DNA of 64,000 nucleotides, from positions 372,001 through 436,000 of the forward strand of contig CP065590.1 in assembly GCA_016025055.1 (NCBI GenBank), read 5' to 3'. The stretch comes from Chryseobacterium indologenes. GTDB taxonomy: Bacteria > Bacteroidota > Bacteroidia > Flavobacteriales > Weeksellaceae. This document shows, in pieces, positions 8,793 to 17,140 of this stretch. The notes below the pieces were generated by a model. The model saw nothing but the letters and a program-made list of their open reading frames with translations, was not told where the DNA came from and searched no databases. The translations under genes were made by a program, and so were the position numbers. Position 1 is the first letter of the stretch. The number at the start of each line of letters is the position of its first letter.

Positions 8793-9796
8793 TTATATTT
8801 TGAACCATAGCAACTCATTTCGAAGCTCCAAACTTGATTCAAAATTATTTACAAATAAAGCTCCGGTGCCTAATCCTTGAGGCATCGGATTTTTTTTGTG
8901 AACGTATACTGGGCAATAGCATTAAGTCCGATATTGCTTTCCAAAGCAGAAGTAATCCACCAGCCGATATTTTGCTTTTCCGCAAGCGAAATCCATTCAT
9001 CAGAACCGGAGAACCCTCCTACCAGTGCAGGTTTTAAAATAATATATTGAGGATTTATTCTTTCCAGCAATTTTTTCTTTTCTCCGGAATCAATTACTCC
9101 TATCAATTCTTCATCTAAAGCAATAGGTGTGGGTGTTGTCGCACATAGATCAGCCATATCATCCCAGTTTCCTGCCTTAATTGGCTGCTCAATAGAATGA
9201 ATATCTAAATCGGCAAGTTGCTTCAAAACAGATACGGCTTCTTCTTTACTAAATCCTCCGTTGGCATCTACACGTAACTCCAGTTGCTCTTTAGAGAATT
9301 TTGCTCTTAACTTTTGCAGAACGATATGCTCTTCCTTCCAGTTGACTCCGATTTTTAATTTAATACAATGAAAACCTTTTTCCAGCTTATCCTGGATCTG
9401 TTCTTCCATATAGCTGATATCTCCCATCCAGATCAAACCATTGATGGTAATGGCAGATTTCTCTTCGGTAAACGCAGTAGGAAAATACAAATGATCCCCA
9501 TATTTCAGATTTAAAACAGCTTGTTCATAGCCAAACCAGATCGAGGGAAATTCTTTTAATTCTTCTTTTAAATAAAAGAAATCTTTATCAATATTTTCAC
9601 AAAGCCATTGTAGCTTATCTTCATAATCAGGCCTGTCATCAAAGCTCAGGCCTCTGAAAACAGCGCATTCTCCAATACCTGTCTTTCCATTCTCTGAAAT
9701 TTCCAGAATAAAGGTTTCTTTATCAAGCAAAACGCCACGAGATGTTCCACTCGGGCGTTTAAATTCTAATAAGTATCTTTTGTATGATGCTTTCAT
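8793..9796 (-). CDS. menC: o-Succinylbenzoate synthase, frameshifted near the C-terminus
   Basis: An enolase-superfamily enzyme of menaquinone synthesis that dehydrates SHCHC to o-succinylbenzoate in the cytosol. The catalytic set is visible: LKIGVNW (first Lys strand), RVDANGG (metal Asp), SIEQPI (metal Glu), ALDEEL (metal Asp), and ILKPALVGG (second Lys). The open frame stops at 8870, but in the next frame the sequence goes on as NPMPQGLGTGALFVNNFES, the normal MenC tail, to a stop at 8793-8795. The break is at a T8 run (8890-8897 on the + strand); nine bases would restore 334 residues. The start ATG follows directly on the fbp stop codon, so the two are cotranscribed. Confidence 0.85.
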
Positions 9797-10813
9797 TTAT
9801 TTTACGCTATCAATACGCATAAATTCTTCTGCTTTTTCTACCATATCTACGCTTCCACAGAAAAATGGAATCCTCTGGTGCAGTTCTGTTGGCTCAACCT
9901 CCAGAATTCTTCTGAACCCGTCTGTAGCCTTTCCACCTGCCTGTTCTGCAAGGAATGCCATTGGGTTGCATTCGTATAGTAATCTTAGTTTACCATTCGG
10001 AGCCTGCGAATAGGAGGGATAAATATAAATTCCTCCTTTCAGCATATTTCTATGGAAATCGGCTACCAGTGAACCGATATATCTGGAAGTGTAGGGGCGG
10101 TCACCCTCTTCCATCTGGCAATATTTAAGATAATTTTTTACTCCCTGAGGAAATTTGATGTAATTCCCTTCGTTAATTGAATAGATTTTACCTGTTTTTG
10201 GAAACATCATATTAGGATGAGAAAGATAATAAGTACCTAAAGACGGATCCAGTGTAAATCCGTTCACCCCGTTTCCAGTCGTATAAACGATCATTGTAGA
10301 AGAACCGTAGATTACGTATCCGGCAGCAATCTGATTAACACCTTTCTGTAAGAAATCTTCAAGCTGTACCGGAGTTCCAGGCTCTGTCACCCTTCTGTAA
10401 ATAGAGAAAATGGTTCCTACAGAAACGTTAACATCAATATTGGAAGATCCGTCCAAAGGATCGATCAATACTACGTATTTGCTTAAATGACCGTTTTCTC
10501 CACATTTAATGTCTATAAAATCATCATTTTCCTCTGAAGCAATACCACAAACAACCTCCCTTTGAGACAAAGCCGTAATAAAAATCTCATTCGCGATTAC
10601 ATCAAGTTTCTGCTGTTCCTCGCCCTGAATATTCTGGTTTCCTGCAGCTCCTGTTATATCTACAATTCCTGCTTTATTTACTTCTCTGTTTACCACTTTC
10701 GAAGCCAATCTTATTGCGCTCAGAAGACGGGAGAATTCACCTGTAGAATACTGAAAATCGTCCTGTTTATCTATAAGAAATTCTCCTAAAGTCTGTAATG
10801 GTTGATTTGACAT
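9797..10813 (-). CDS. fbp: Fructose-1,6-bisphosphatase class 1
   Basis: A 338-residue cytosolic gluconeogenic enzyme converting fructose-1,6-bisphosphate to fructose-6-phosphate. The metal site residues are in ASEENDDF and [14 protein letters not shown], and the fructose-phosphate site in [20 protein letters not shown] and [15 protein letters not shown], all class I features. Length is normal. Its TAA stop is immediately followed by the menC ATG, with no spacing, suggesting translational coupling. No allosteric features can be judged. Upstream lies a 500-bp non-coding interval before divergent lysC. Confidence 0.95.
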   Translation of the reverse strand: MSNQPLQTLGEFLIDKQDDFQYSTGEFSRLLSAIRLASKVVNREVNKAGIVDITGAAGNQNIQGEEQQKLDVIANEIFITALSQREVVCGIASEENDDFIDIKCGENGHLSKYVVLIDPLDGSSNIDVNVSVGTIFSIYRRVTEPGTPVQLEDFLQKGVNQIAAGYVIYGSSTMIVYTTGNGVNGFTLDPSLGTYYLSHPNMMFPKTGKIYSINEGNYIKFPQGVKNYLKYCQMEEGDRPYTSRYIGSLVADFHRNMLKGGIYIYPSYSQAPNGKLRLLYECNPMAFLAEQAGGKATDGFRRILEVEPTELHQRIPFFCGSVDMVEKAEEFMRIDSVK

Positions 10814-11315
10814 ATTTTTCTTTTTACGTTTTCCCCAAATTTCGGAAAATTTATTACATTAAGAAAATTTAATTAAAAAAGCCATTATCTGCTGTATTCC
10901 AGCCCAATACAAATACAAAACTGCAGAATATAAAATAAAAGCCATTGGCAAATTGACCCGAATACTTATCCCGACCTGATGAAAAATTTAAAATGCTCTG
11001 TAAAAGAATTGACTATGAGTCCTGATTCAAAAAAGTGCATAAGTAGTAGAGTTGTGATTTTTTTCTAAAAAATAAGATCTATTTTACCTTCTCAATCACA
11101 ATATGTTGTTTTATATTTTTCGTTGAAAAAAGCATAGTAAAGCCATGACCAGCAACCTGTTATAAACCAAAAAAAGATGCACTCGTATTATTTTAAGGAA
11201 ATCTTAATTCCATCGGATTGGTTGACTATTTCATATCTCGTTGTAAATTTATAATTTTGACGTCCGTAAAAAACTCATGTAATTTTTATCTAACAATTTT
11301 ATTTTTAACAATTTA
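10814..11315 (+). other. Intergenic region between fbp and lysC
   Basis: About 500 bp shared by two divergent genes. No gene is recognised. A candidate -7 box TAATTTTG lies at 11252-11259, 56 bases before lysC, without a clear -33 element. No riboswitch-like fold could be recognised by eye. Confidence 0.5.
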
Positions 11316-12554
11316 ATGAAAATTTTCAAGTTTGGTGGAGCGTCTGTGAAAGATGCCGAGAGTGTGAAGAATGTGTCTATGGTTTTAAAAAGCCAGGGAT
11401 TTGCCAAATGTTTGCTGGTAATTTCAGCAATGGGCAAGACGACAAATGAATTGGAAAAAGTGGTAGAGCTTTATTTCAAAAAGGATAACTATCAAACTGA
11501 GATTGAAAAGATAAAACGAAAACACATTGAGATTGCGGAAGGTTTGTTTCCCGAGAACCATGCTGTTTTTGCGGAAATCAATCTCTTTTTCGATGATATC
11601 GATTCTTTTTTAAGGAGAAATAAATCTCCAAACTACAACTTTGTGTATGATCAGGTGGTAAGTTGCGGAGAAATGATTTCCACTAAAATCGTAAGCGAAT
11701 ACCTGAACGAAATTCAGTTTACCAACCAATGGCTGGATGCCAGAGATTATGTCAAAACAGATAATTCTTACAGAGAAGGTGTTGTAGATTGGGCAAAGAC
11801 AGAAGAGTTTATTTCTCATCTAAACTCTGAAATCTGCTATGTTACCCAAGGTTTCATCGGTTCAGACGACAACAATTTTACAGTAACATTAGGGAGAGAA
11901 GGTTCAGACTACTCTGCTGCTATTTTTGCTTACTGTCTGGATGCTGAGCTGATGACGATCTGGAAAGATGTACCGGGAGTAATGACCGGAGATCCGAGAA
12001 AATTCAACGATGTCTCTCTTCTTTCCAACATATCCTATGAAGAAGCTATTGAGATGGCCTATTACGGGGCGAGTATTATTCACCCAAAAACATTACAGCC
12101 ATTACAACAAAAAAATATTCCTTTCTATGTAAAGTCTTTTGTGGACCCTACTAAGGAAGGAACAAAAGTAGGCGCTTCAGACAAGAATCAACAGGAAGAA
12201 TCTTATATTTTAAAAGAAGACCAGGATCTTTTAAAGATCTCAACAAGAGATTTCTCTTTTATCGCAGAGGATCACATGAGCTTGATTTTCAATCTTTTAT
12301 CTAAATACAAAATTAAGGTTTCCCTGATGCAGAATTCTGCCATTTCATTGGCATTATGTCTGGAGGATAAATTTAACCATATTGAAGAACTCAACGAAGA
12401 GCTTCAAAAAATTTTTAAAACCGAAGCAATTAAAAATGTATCTTTATTCACAGTAAGAAATGCGAAGATGGATCACATTGATAGATTTTACCACGAAAAA
12501 AATGTATTATTGGAACAAATTTCCAAGAATACTCTTCAAATGGTAACACAATAA
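11316..12554 (+). CDS. lysC: Aspartate kinase
   Basis: This 412-residue enzyme phosphorylates aspartate, the first step toward lysine, threonine, methionine and diaminopimelate. The kinase motif KFGGASVKDA lies at residues 4-13. TVTLGREGSDYSAA is the ATP-binding and catalytic segment, and YYGASIIHPKTLQP is conserved in monofunctional aspartokinases. The last 130 residues look like two ACT-type regulatory halves (for example SFIAEDHMSLIFNLLSKYKIKVSLMQNS), so feedback control is expected, though the effector cannot be read off. It lacks a fused homoserine dehydrogenase domain. The downstream olsF-like gene starts 22 bases on and is probably cotranscribed. Confidence 0.93.
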   Translation: MKIFKFGGASVKDAESVKNVSMVLKSQGFAKCLLVISAMGKTTNELEKVVELYFKKDNYQTEIEKIKRKHIEIAEGLFPENHAVFAEINLFFDDIDSFLRRNKSPNYNFVYDQVVSCGEMISTKIVSEYLNEIQFTNQWLDARDYVKTDNSYREGVVDWAKTEEFISHLNSEICYVTQGFIGSDDNNFTVTLGREGSDYSAAIFAYCLDAELMTIWKDVPGVMTGDPRKFNDVSLLSNISYEEAIEMAYYGASIIHPKTLQPLQQKNIPFYVKSFVDPTKEGTKVGASDKNQQEESYILKEDQDLLKISTRDFSFIAEDHMSLIFNLLSKYKIKVSLMQNSAISLALCLEDKFNHIEELNEELQKIFKTEAIKNVSLFTVRNAKMDHIDRFYHEKNVLLEQISKNTLQMVTQ

Positions 12555-12576
12555 TATTAATTGCGACTAAACACAC

Positions 12577-14418
12577 ATGAGTTTAATTTCGAAAAACGAT
12601 CTGATCAAAGCTTCCGGCTTAAGTAAAATTGGGTTCCTAAAGAATCCGGTAGCATCTGCTGTGATGAGCATTGCTAAAATAAATGAAGTAAATAAACTAT
12701 ACGATAAACTAAAAGATAAGGAAGGCAAAGACTTTTTCGACTCATTTGTAAGAGAAAGGAATCTAAGCTATGTTGCTTTTGAAGAAGACCTAGCAAAGAT
12801 CCCTAAAACAGGACCTTTTATTCTGGTTTCCAATCACCCGCTCGGGGCCATTGACGGAATCCTGATGTGCAAGATCCTTACAGAAGTACGTCCGGACTTC
12901 AAGGTTATGGGTAATTTCCTTTTGGATAAAATCCGGCCTATGGCTCCGTACGTAATCGCAGTAAACCCTTTTGAAAACAGAAAAGATGCTTACAGCAGCT
13001 CTTCAGGAATGCGTGAAACACTTAAGCATTTACAGAATGGCGGTTGCGTAGGTATCTTCCCGGCAGGTGAAGTTTCCAACAAAAACAATCCGTACGGGGA
13101 AATCTTAGATAAAGAATGGGAAAAAACGGCACTTAAGCTTATCAGAATGGCTAAAGTGCCGGTTGTTCCTATGTATTTCCATGCTAAAAACAGCCGTCTG
13201 TTTTATCAGATCGCTAAACTTCATCCTAGTTTACAGACATTGATGCTTCCTGCAGAAATGATGAATGACAGGGAAAAACCTATCAGAATCAGAATCGGAC
13301 GCCAGATCACCGTGAAAGCTATGGATGAAATGGAAACCATTGAGGAACTGGGCGAATTTCTGAAACGTAAGGTATATATGATGAAGTCGTACTACGAGAA
13401 AAGAAAATCACTTGCTCAGAGTATAAACCTCCAGAACCTTTCTGTAAAATTTCCTTTGCTGAAAGAAGAAAATATCGTCCAGAATATTATTGACGAAACT
13501 CCTATTGAAGATATCATCAAAGATGTTGACAAGCTGAGGGGAACCGATAAAATGTTGTTCAGTAACGGAAATTATGAGATTTACTTTACAACTTACGAAG
13601 AAATACCTTCTATCATGAGGGAAATCGGACGTCAAAGAGAACTGACTTTCCGTGCAGTAGGGGAAGGAAGTAATCTTCCTTTTGACCTGGATGAATACGA
13701 TAAGCATTACCATCATCTTTTCCTCTGGGATAACGCAGAGAAAAAACTGGCAGGAGCCTACAGAATGGCTCTGGGTAGAGAGGTAATGAAAAAATATGGC
13801 ATTAAAGGATTCTACACAAGCTCTTTATTTGAATTTGAGCAGGATATTCACCCTTTCTTTAAAAAAGTAATTGAAATGGGACGTGCTTATATTTGTCAGG
13901 AATATCAGCAAAAACCACTTCCACTTTTTCTTCTATGGAGAGGTATCGTGCATGTATGCCTGAGAAATTCTGACCATAAATTCCTGATGGGAGGAGTAAG
14001 CATTTCCAATAAATTTTCAGAGTTCTCAAAATCTCTGATGATTGAATTCATGCGTTCAAACTACTTCGATTCTGCAGTTGCTCAGTATATCACCCCGAGA
14101 AACGAATACAAAGTAAAACTCCGTGACAGAGATAAAAGTCTTTTCTTTGACGAAATGGAATCGGATCTTAACAAACTTGATAAGATTATTGATGACCTGG
14201 AACCCGAATTGAGATTACCTGTTTTGATTAAAAAATACATTAAGCAGAATGCTAAAGTAATTGCATTCAATGTTGATCCAAACTTCAATGATGCTATTGA
14301 CGGATTAATGTATATCAGGATCAGTGATCTTCCGGAAAGTACGATCAAACCGGTGTTGGAAGAAATGAGTGAACAAATCAGAAAGGAACAGGAAAATAAT
14401 CCGGCTGAGAATCAGTAA
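12577..14418 (+). CDS. olsF: OlsF-like bifunctional aminolipid acyltransferase
   Basis: A 613-residue fusion of two acyltransferase domains. The N-terminal half is PlsC-like: SNHPLGAIDG at 85-94 carries the H-x4-D catalytic pair (His87, Asp93), and FPAGEVS (161-167) is the second conserved block. The C-terminal half (about 320-560) resembles the GNAT-related N-acyltransferase domain of OlsB proteins, with RELTFRAVGEG, LFLWDN and KLAGAYRM. In Flavobacterium and Serratia, OlsF uses the C-terminal domain to N-acylate an amino acid and the N-terminal domain to O-acylate the product, yielding ornithine lipids; Bacteroidetes relatives can make glycine lipids. Substrate choice here is not decided by sequence. 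It acts at the inner membrane and probably shares lysC's transcript. Confidence 0.8.
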   Translation: MSLISKNDLIKASGLSKIGFLKNPVASAVMSIAKINEVNKLYDKLKDKEGKDFFDSFVRERNLSYVAFEEDLAKIPKTGPFILVSNHPLGAIDGILMCKILTEVRPDFKVMGNFLLDKIRPMAPYVIAVNPFENRKDAYSSSSGMRETLKHLQNGGCVGIFPAGEVSNKNNPYGEILDKEWEKTALKLIRMAKVPVVPMYFHAKNSRLFYQIAKLHPSLQTLMLPAEMMNDREKPIRIRIGRQITVKAMDEMETIEELGEFLKRKVYMMKSYYEKRKSLAQSINLQNLSVKFPLLKEENIVQNIIDETPIEDIIKDVDKLRGTDKMLFSNGNYEIYFTTYEEIPSIMREIGRQRELTFRAVGEGSNLPFDLDEYDKHYHHLFLWDNAEKKLAGAYRMALGREVMKKYGIKGFYTSSLFEFEQDIHPFFKKVIEMGRAYICQEYQQKPLPLFLLWRGIVHVCLRNSDHKFLMGGVSISNKFSEFSKSLMIEFMRSNYFDSAVAQYITPRNEYKVKLRDRDKSLFFDEMESDLNKLDKIIDDLEPELRLPVLIKKYIKQNAKVIAFNVDPNFNDAIDGLMYIRISDLPESTIKPVLEEMSEQIRKEQENNPAENQ

Positions 14419-14454
14419 GTTTTTAGCTTTATTTAAAAAAAGTACGATGAATAC

Positions 14455-14485
14455 TTGCTTTGTATACTAAAACTTACTACTTTTG
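14455..14485 (+). promoter_or_regulatory. Promoter of tRNA-Phe copy 1
   Basis: TTG (14455-14457), 20 bases, then TACTTTTG (14478-14485), a full match to the Bacteroidetes -33/-7 pattern. The same arrangement precedes tRNA-Phe copy 3 and, with one change in the -7 box, copy 2. Confidence 0.8.
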
Positions 14486-14527
14486 CATCACTTTAAAACA
14501 ACGAAGTAAGTCAAACAAAAATATAAT

Positions 14528-14600
14528 GGTTTCTTAGCTCAGTTGGTAGAGCAATGGATTGAAAATCCATGTGTCCCTGGTTCGATTCCTGGAGAAACCA
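14528..14600 (+). tRNA. tRNA-Phe (GAA), copy 1
   Basis: Cloverleaf of 73 bases: acceptor GGTTTCT pairs with AGAAACC, the D arm is GCTC/GAGC, the anticodon loop TTGAAAA holds GAA, and the T arm is CCTGG/CCTGG-type with TTCGATT. Discriminator is A; CCA is not encoded. It is base-for-base the same as copies 2 and 3. Confidence 0.97.
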
Positions 14601-14604
14601 CTTG

Positions 14605-14640
14605 AAAACCTCTGATTATTCAGAGGTTTTTTTGTTTTTT
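14605..14640 (+). terminator. Terminator of tRNA-Phe copy 1
   Basis: AAAACCTCTGA (14605-14615) pairs with TCAGAGGTTTT (14620-14630) around TTAT, followed by a long T tract, only four bases after the tRNA. Confidence 0.9.
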
Positions 14641-14672
14641 ATACTTACGTTAAAAAACTCCAAGGGCTCTCT

Positions 14673-14729
14673 CACAGATGGCGCAGATCGAGCAGAGCTT
14701 AAAGAATCTTGTAGTCTGCTAAATCTGTG
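14673..14729. repeat. Imperfect inverted repeat, possible dispersed intergenic repeat
   Basis: CACAGAT (14673-14679) pairs with ATCTGTG (14723-14729), and AGCAGA (14691-14696) with TCTGCT (14715-14720), forming a nested hairpin. Sequences of this style recur between genes in flavobacterial genomes, but no second copy occurs in this window, so the repeat status is inferred. Confidence 0.4.
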
Positions 14730-14919
14730 GGAATTTTAGCGGTAAACGCAAGATGTATAAATCATGCAAATTATTTCAGGAAGCAAAATTTCTTTTTCTT
14801 TACTTTCAACTTCATATAAAATTTTTCACAATTTTTAATCAAGATCATGTGAAATAAAACATGCATTATTATCTTAAAAATTTTAAATTAGCTATTGTAA
14901 ACCAAAACACAATTACATT

Positions 14920-16266
14920 ATGAATCCAAAAGCATTAGCTATTCCGTTTTTTTGCTTTGCTCTGCTCGTTTTTCAGTCATGCAAAGACAATACTGCTGCA
15001 ACAGAAGATAGTATTTCTAAACAGGAAAAAATATCATCGTCGCGAATCAGCTCCTCATTCAATGTACCGGTATCGGGAAATTCATTTTTAACTATAAAAC
15101 CTTCGGGAGCAAACGAAGTGATCACTCCCACCAACCTTGGTAACTGGACGAATTCTAACACGGTTATCAGTACTTATTTCAGACTAAGTAATACGGGAAC
15201 ATTAAACATCGGATTAAAAGCTTCTGTTCCTTCAGGAACAAGTGTGGTTAAAGTAACCATAGGTAACACATCCAAAACAATTACTTTAACAGGATCAACT
15301 TCTAAAGAGTATACCGTTGGAGATTTTACCGTTTCCAGTCCGGGGTATGTAAAAGTTGATCTTCAGGGTGTATCTAAAACCGGAAGTTATTTTGCCGATG
15401 TTACGGATATCACTTTCACCGGGCCGGCTTCTACGGGAAACAATATTTTCAGTAATGATCCTTCTTATTATTACTGGGCTCGCCGGGGACCTTCCTGCCA
15501 TCTCGGTTATACAGTTCCTACAACCAATACTATAAGCTATTATTATAATGAAGTGACCGTTCCTGCAGGAGAAGATAAAATCGGCTCATACTTCATGGCT
15601 AACGGTTTCAATGAGGGATATTTCGGAATGCAGGTAAATTCTGCTACTGAAAGAAGAATTCTGTTCTCTGTCTGGAGTCCTTTTGAAACAGATGATCCAA
15701 ATAATATCCCTCCTGATCATAAAATACTATTGAACAAAGCCGGCAGTGGTGTTACCATTGGCGAGTTTGGTAATGAAGGTTCCGGAGGACAAAGTTATTA
15801 TAAATACAATTGGACCGCGGGCAAAACCTATAAATTCTTACTAAAAGGCGAACCTGACGGTAACGGGAAGACAGATTATACGGCATGGTTCCTTTCTCCC
15901 GATAATACGTCATGGAAACTTATTGCCAGCTGGAAAAGACCGCAAACCAGTACTTATCTGAAAGGTTTTTATAGCTTCGTGGAAAACTTTAATCCTGAAA
16001 ACGGATACCAGGGCAGAAAAGCAGAGTTTAAAAATCAATGGGTAAGAACGACTTCAGGAAACTGGATGCCGGTCTCGGGAGCTAAGTTCACAGTGGATAA
16101 TACCTATAACGCAAAGCAGAGAATTGATGCTATGGGAGGAACAAATGGTAATGCATTTTTCCTGCAAAACGGAGGATTTTTTAATACTGTTGTTGCTCCG
16201 GGAACACTATTTTCCGTTACCGCCCCAACCCAGGCACCGGATATCAATTTCTCAACACTTCCATAA
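14920..16266 (+). CDS. DUF3472-domain lipoprotein
   Basis: A 448-residue surface or periplasmic lipoprotein of unknown function. The N-terminus is a lipoprotein signal, AIPFFCFALLVFQSCKDN, with cysteine at about position 21. Residues 50-170 form a beta-rich module like DUF5077 (carbohydrate-binding-like). Residues 180-370 match DUF3472, with YYYWARRGPSCHLGY, SYFMANGFNEGYFGMQ, FSVWSPFETDD and KFLLKGEPDGNGKTDY. Such pairs often accompany polysaccharide-use genes, but no such neighbours exist here. It stands alone between two tRNA-Phe copies and ends with its own terminator. A sugar-binding or degrading role is a guess from the domain pairing. Confidence 0.75.
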   Translation: MNPKALAIPFFCFALLVFQSCKDNTAATEDSISKQEKISSSRISSSFNVPVSGNSFLTIKPSGANEVITPTNLGNWTNSNTVISTYFRLSNTGTLNIGLKASVPSGTSVVKVTIGNTSKTITLTGSTSKEYTVGDFTVSSPGYVKVDLQGVSKTGSYFADVTDITFTGPASTGNNIFSNDPSYYYWARRGPSCHLGYTVPTTNTISYYYNEVTVPAGEDKIGSYFMANGFNEGYFGMQVNSATERRILFSVWSPFETDDPNNIPPDHKILLNKAGSGVTIGEFGNEGSGGQSYYKYNWTAGKTYKFLLKGEPDGNGKTDYTAWFLSPDNTSWKLIASWKRPQTSTYLKGFYSFVENFNPENGYQGRKAEFKNQWVRTTSGNWMPVSGAKFTVDNTYNAKQRIDAMGGTNGNAFFLQNGGFFNTVVAPGTLFSVTAPTQAPDINFSTLP

Positions 16267-16286
16267 CAACCTGACTTATAGAAAGA

Positions 16287-16320
16287 AGCCCGACATTATT
16301 TAATATCGGGCTCTTTATTT
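16287..16320 (+). terminator. Terminator of the DUF3472 gene
   Basis: AGCCCGA (16287-16293) pairs with TCGGGCT (16306-16312), with further ATTA/TAAT pairing in the loop, then a T-rich tail. Confidence 0.8.
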
Positions 16321-16341
16321 TCATTTATTTTAAATTTTCTA

Positions 16342-16372
16342 TTGCATGGTATCATAAAAATTGTCATTTTTG
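16342..16372 (+). promoter_or_regulatory. Promoter of tRNA-Phe copy 2
   Basis: TTG (16342-16344), 20 bases, then CATTTTTG (16365-16372). Spacing equals the other two copies, but the first base of the -7 box is C, so it may be weaker. Confidence 0.65.
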
Positions 16373-16412
16373 CACCCACTTTAAACAACGAAGTACGTCA
16401 ACAAAATATCAT

Positions 16413-16485
16413 GGTTTCTTAGCTCAGTTGGTAGAGCAATGGATTGAAAATCCATGTGTCCCTGGTTCGATTCCTGGAGAAACCA
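16413..16485 (+). tRNA. tRNA-Phe (GAA), copy 2
   Basis: Identical over 73 bases to copy 1, with GAA anticodon and no encoded CCA. The leader differs slightly from copies 1 and 3 (shorter A runs, GTACGTC for GTAAGTC). Confidence 0.97.
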
Positions 16486-16488
16486 CTT

Positions 16489-16520
16489 AAAACCTCTGAT
16501 CATTCGGAGGTTTTTGTTTT
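16489..16520 (+). terminator. Terminator of tRNA-Phe copy 2
   Basis: AAAACCTCTGA (16489-16499) pairs with TCGGAGGTTTT (16504-16514) with one G-T pair, then T-rich sequence. The roughly 230 bases from here to the next promoter hold nothing recognisable. Confidence 0.85.
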
Positions 16521-16751
16521 TAAACACTGATTCGGCTTGTAGATTTAGTATAAAAAACGAAAAAGTCTGATAATAAACATTGAGTTCTTCAAGATTCAGT
16601 TTTTGATTTTCTCATTTGTACATACAGAAATACCCATTTTATCGGTATTTTATTACCTGTAAAAAAGATCTTCCAAACATACTGATGAACAGACAGTTGA
16701 ATTTAAAAAACGTTTGTAACATCATCTTTTTAAAAAAACAATGATCAAAGC

Positions 16752-16782
16752 TTGCACGGTATTACAAAATGTTATACTTTTG
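16752..16782 (+). promoter_or_regulatory. Promoter of tRNA-Phe copy 3
   Basis: TTG (16752-16754), 20 bases, then TACTTTTG (16775-16782), the same as for copy 1. Confidence 0.8.
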
Positions 16783-16824
16783 CGTCACTTTAAAACAACG
16801 AAGTAAGTCAAACAAAAATATAAT

Positions 16825-16897
16825 GGTTTCTTAGCTCAGTTGGTAGAGCAATGGATTGAAAATCCATGTGTCCCTGGTTCGATTCCTGGAGAAACCA
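16825..16897 (+). tRNA. tRNA-Phe (GAA), copy 3
   Basis: Identical over 73 bases to copies 1 and 2. The leader from CACTTTAAAACAACGAAG up to the tRNA matches copy 1 almost base for base. Confidence 0.97.
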
Positions 16898-16900
16898 CTT

Positions 16901-16938
16901 AAAACCTCTGATTAGTCAGAGGTTTTTTTGTTTTTTTA
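16901..16938 (+). terminator. Terminator of tRNA-Phe copy 3
   Basis: AAAACCTCTGA (16901-16911), loop TTAG, TCAGAGGTTTT (16916-16926), then a long T tract. The roughly 200 bases from here to the exporter gene end hold nothing recognised. Confidence 0.9.
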
Positions 16939-17140
16939 TCTCTTTTGGTCTTTCCTTTCACACGTTGCGGTTAAGCTGAAGGGTAATTATTCCAAAAATG
17001 TTTAATGCGTAAGAGTAGAGGGCATTACTGAGCCGACTCCAATCAATTTCACCCTCAAAATTGTAGAACTTTACTGTTTATTTCCATTAAATTACACAGG
17101 AATAAGTATTCCTCTTCCCTAGCCTGTTTAGAATGGATTT

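Noticed and set aside
8863..8897. Terminator-like hairpin CCGGTGCC/GGCATCGG followed by a T8 run
   Set aside because: It lies inside the corrected menC reading frame; the T run is the homopolymer at the frameshift and the hairpin encodes conserved residues.
11177..11254. Small open frame of 25 codons before lysC
   Set aside because: No leader-peptide character, no following attenuator hairpin and no family; likely chance.
14528..16897. Prophage or integrative element at the tRNA-Phe genes
   Set aside because: No integrase, phage gene or partial tRNA copy is seen; all three tRNAs are complete with promoter and terminator.
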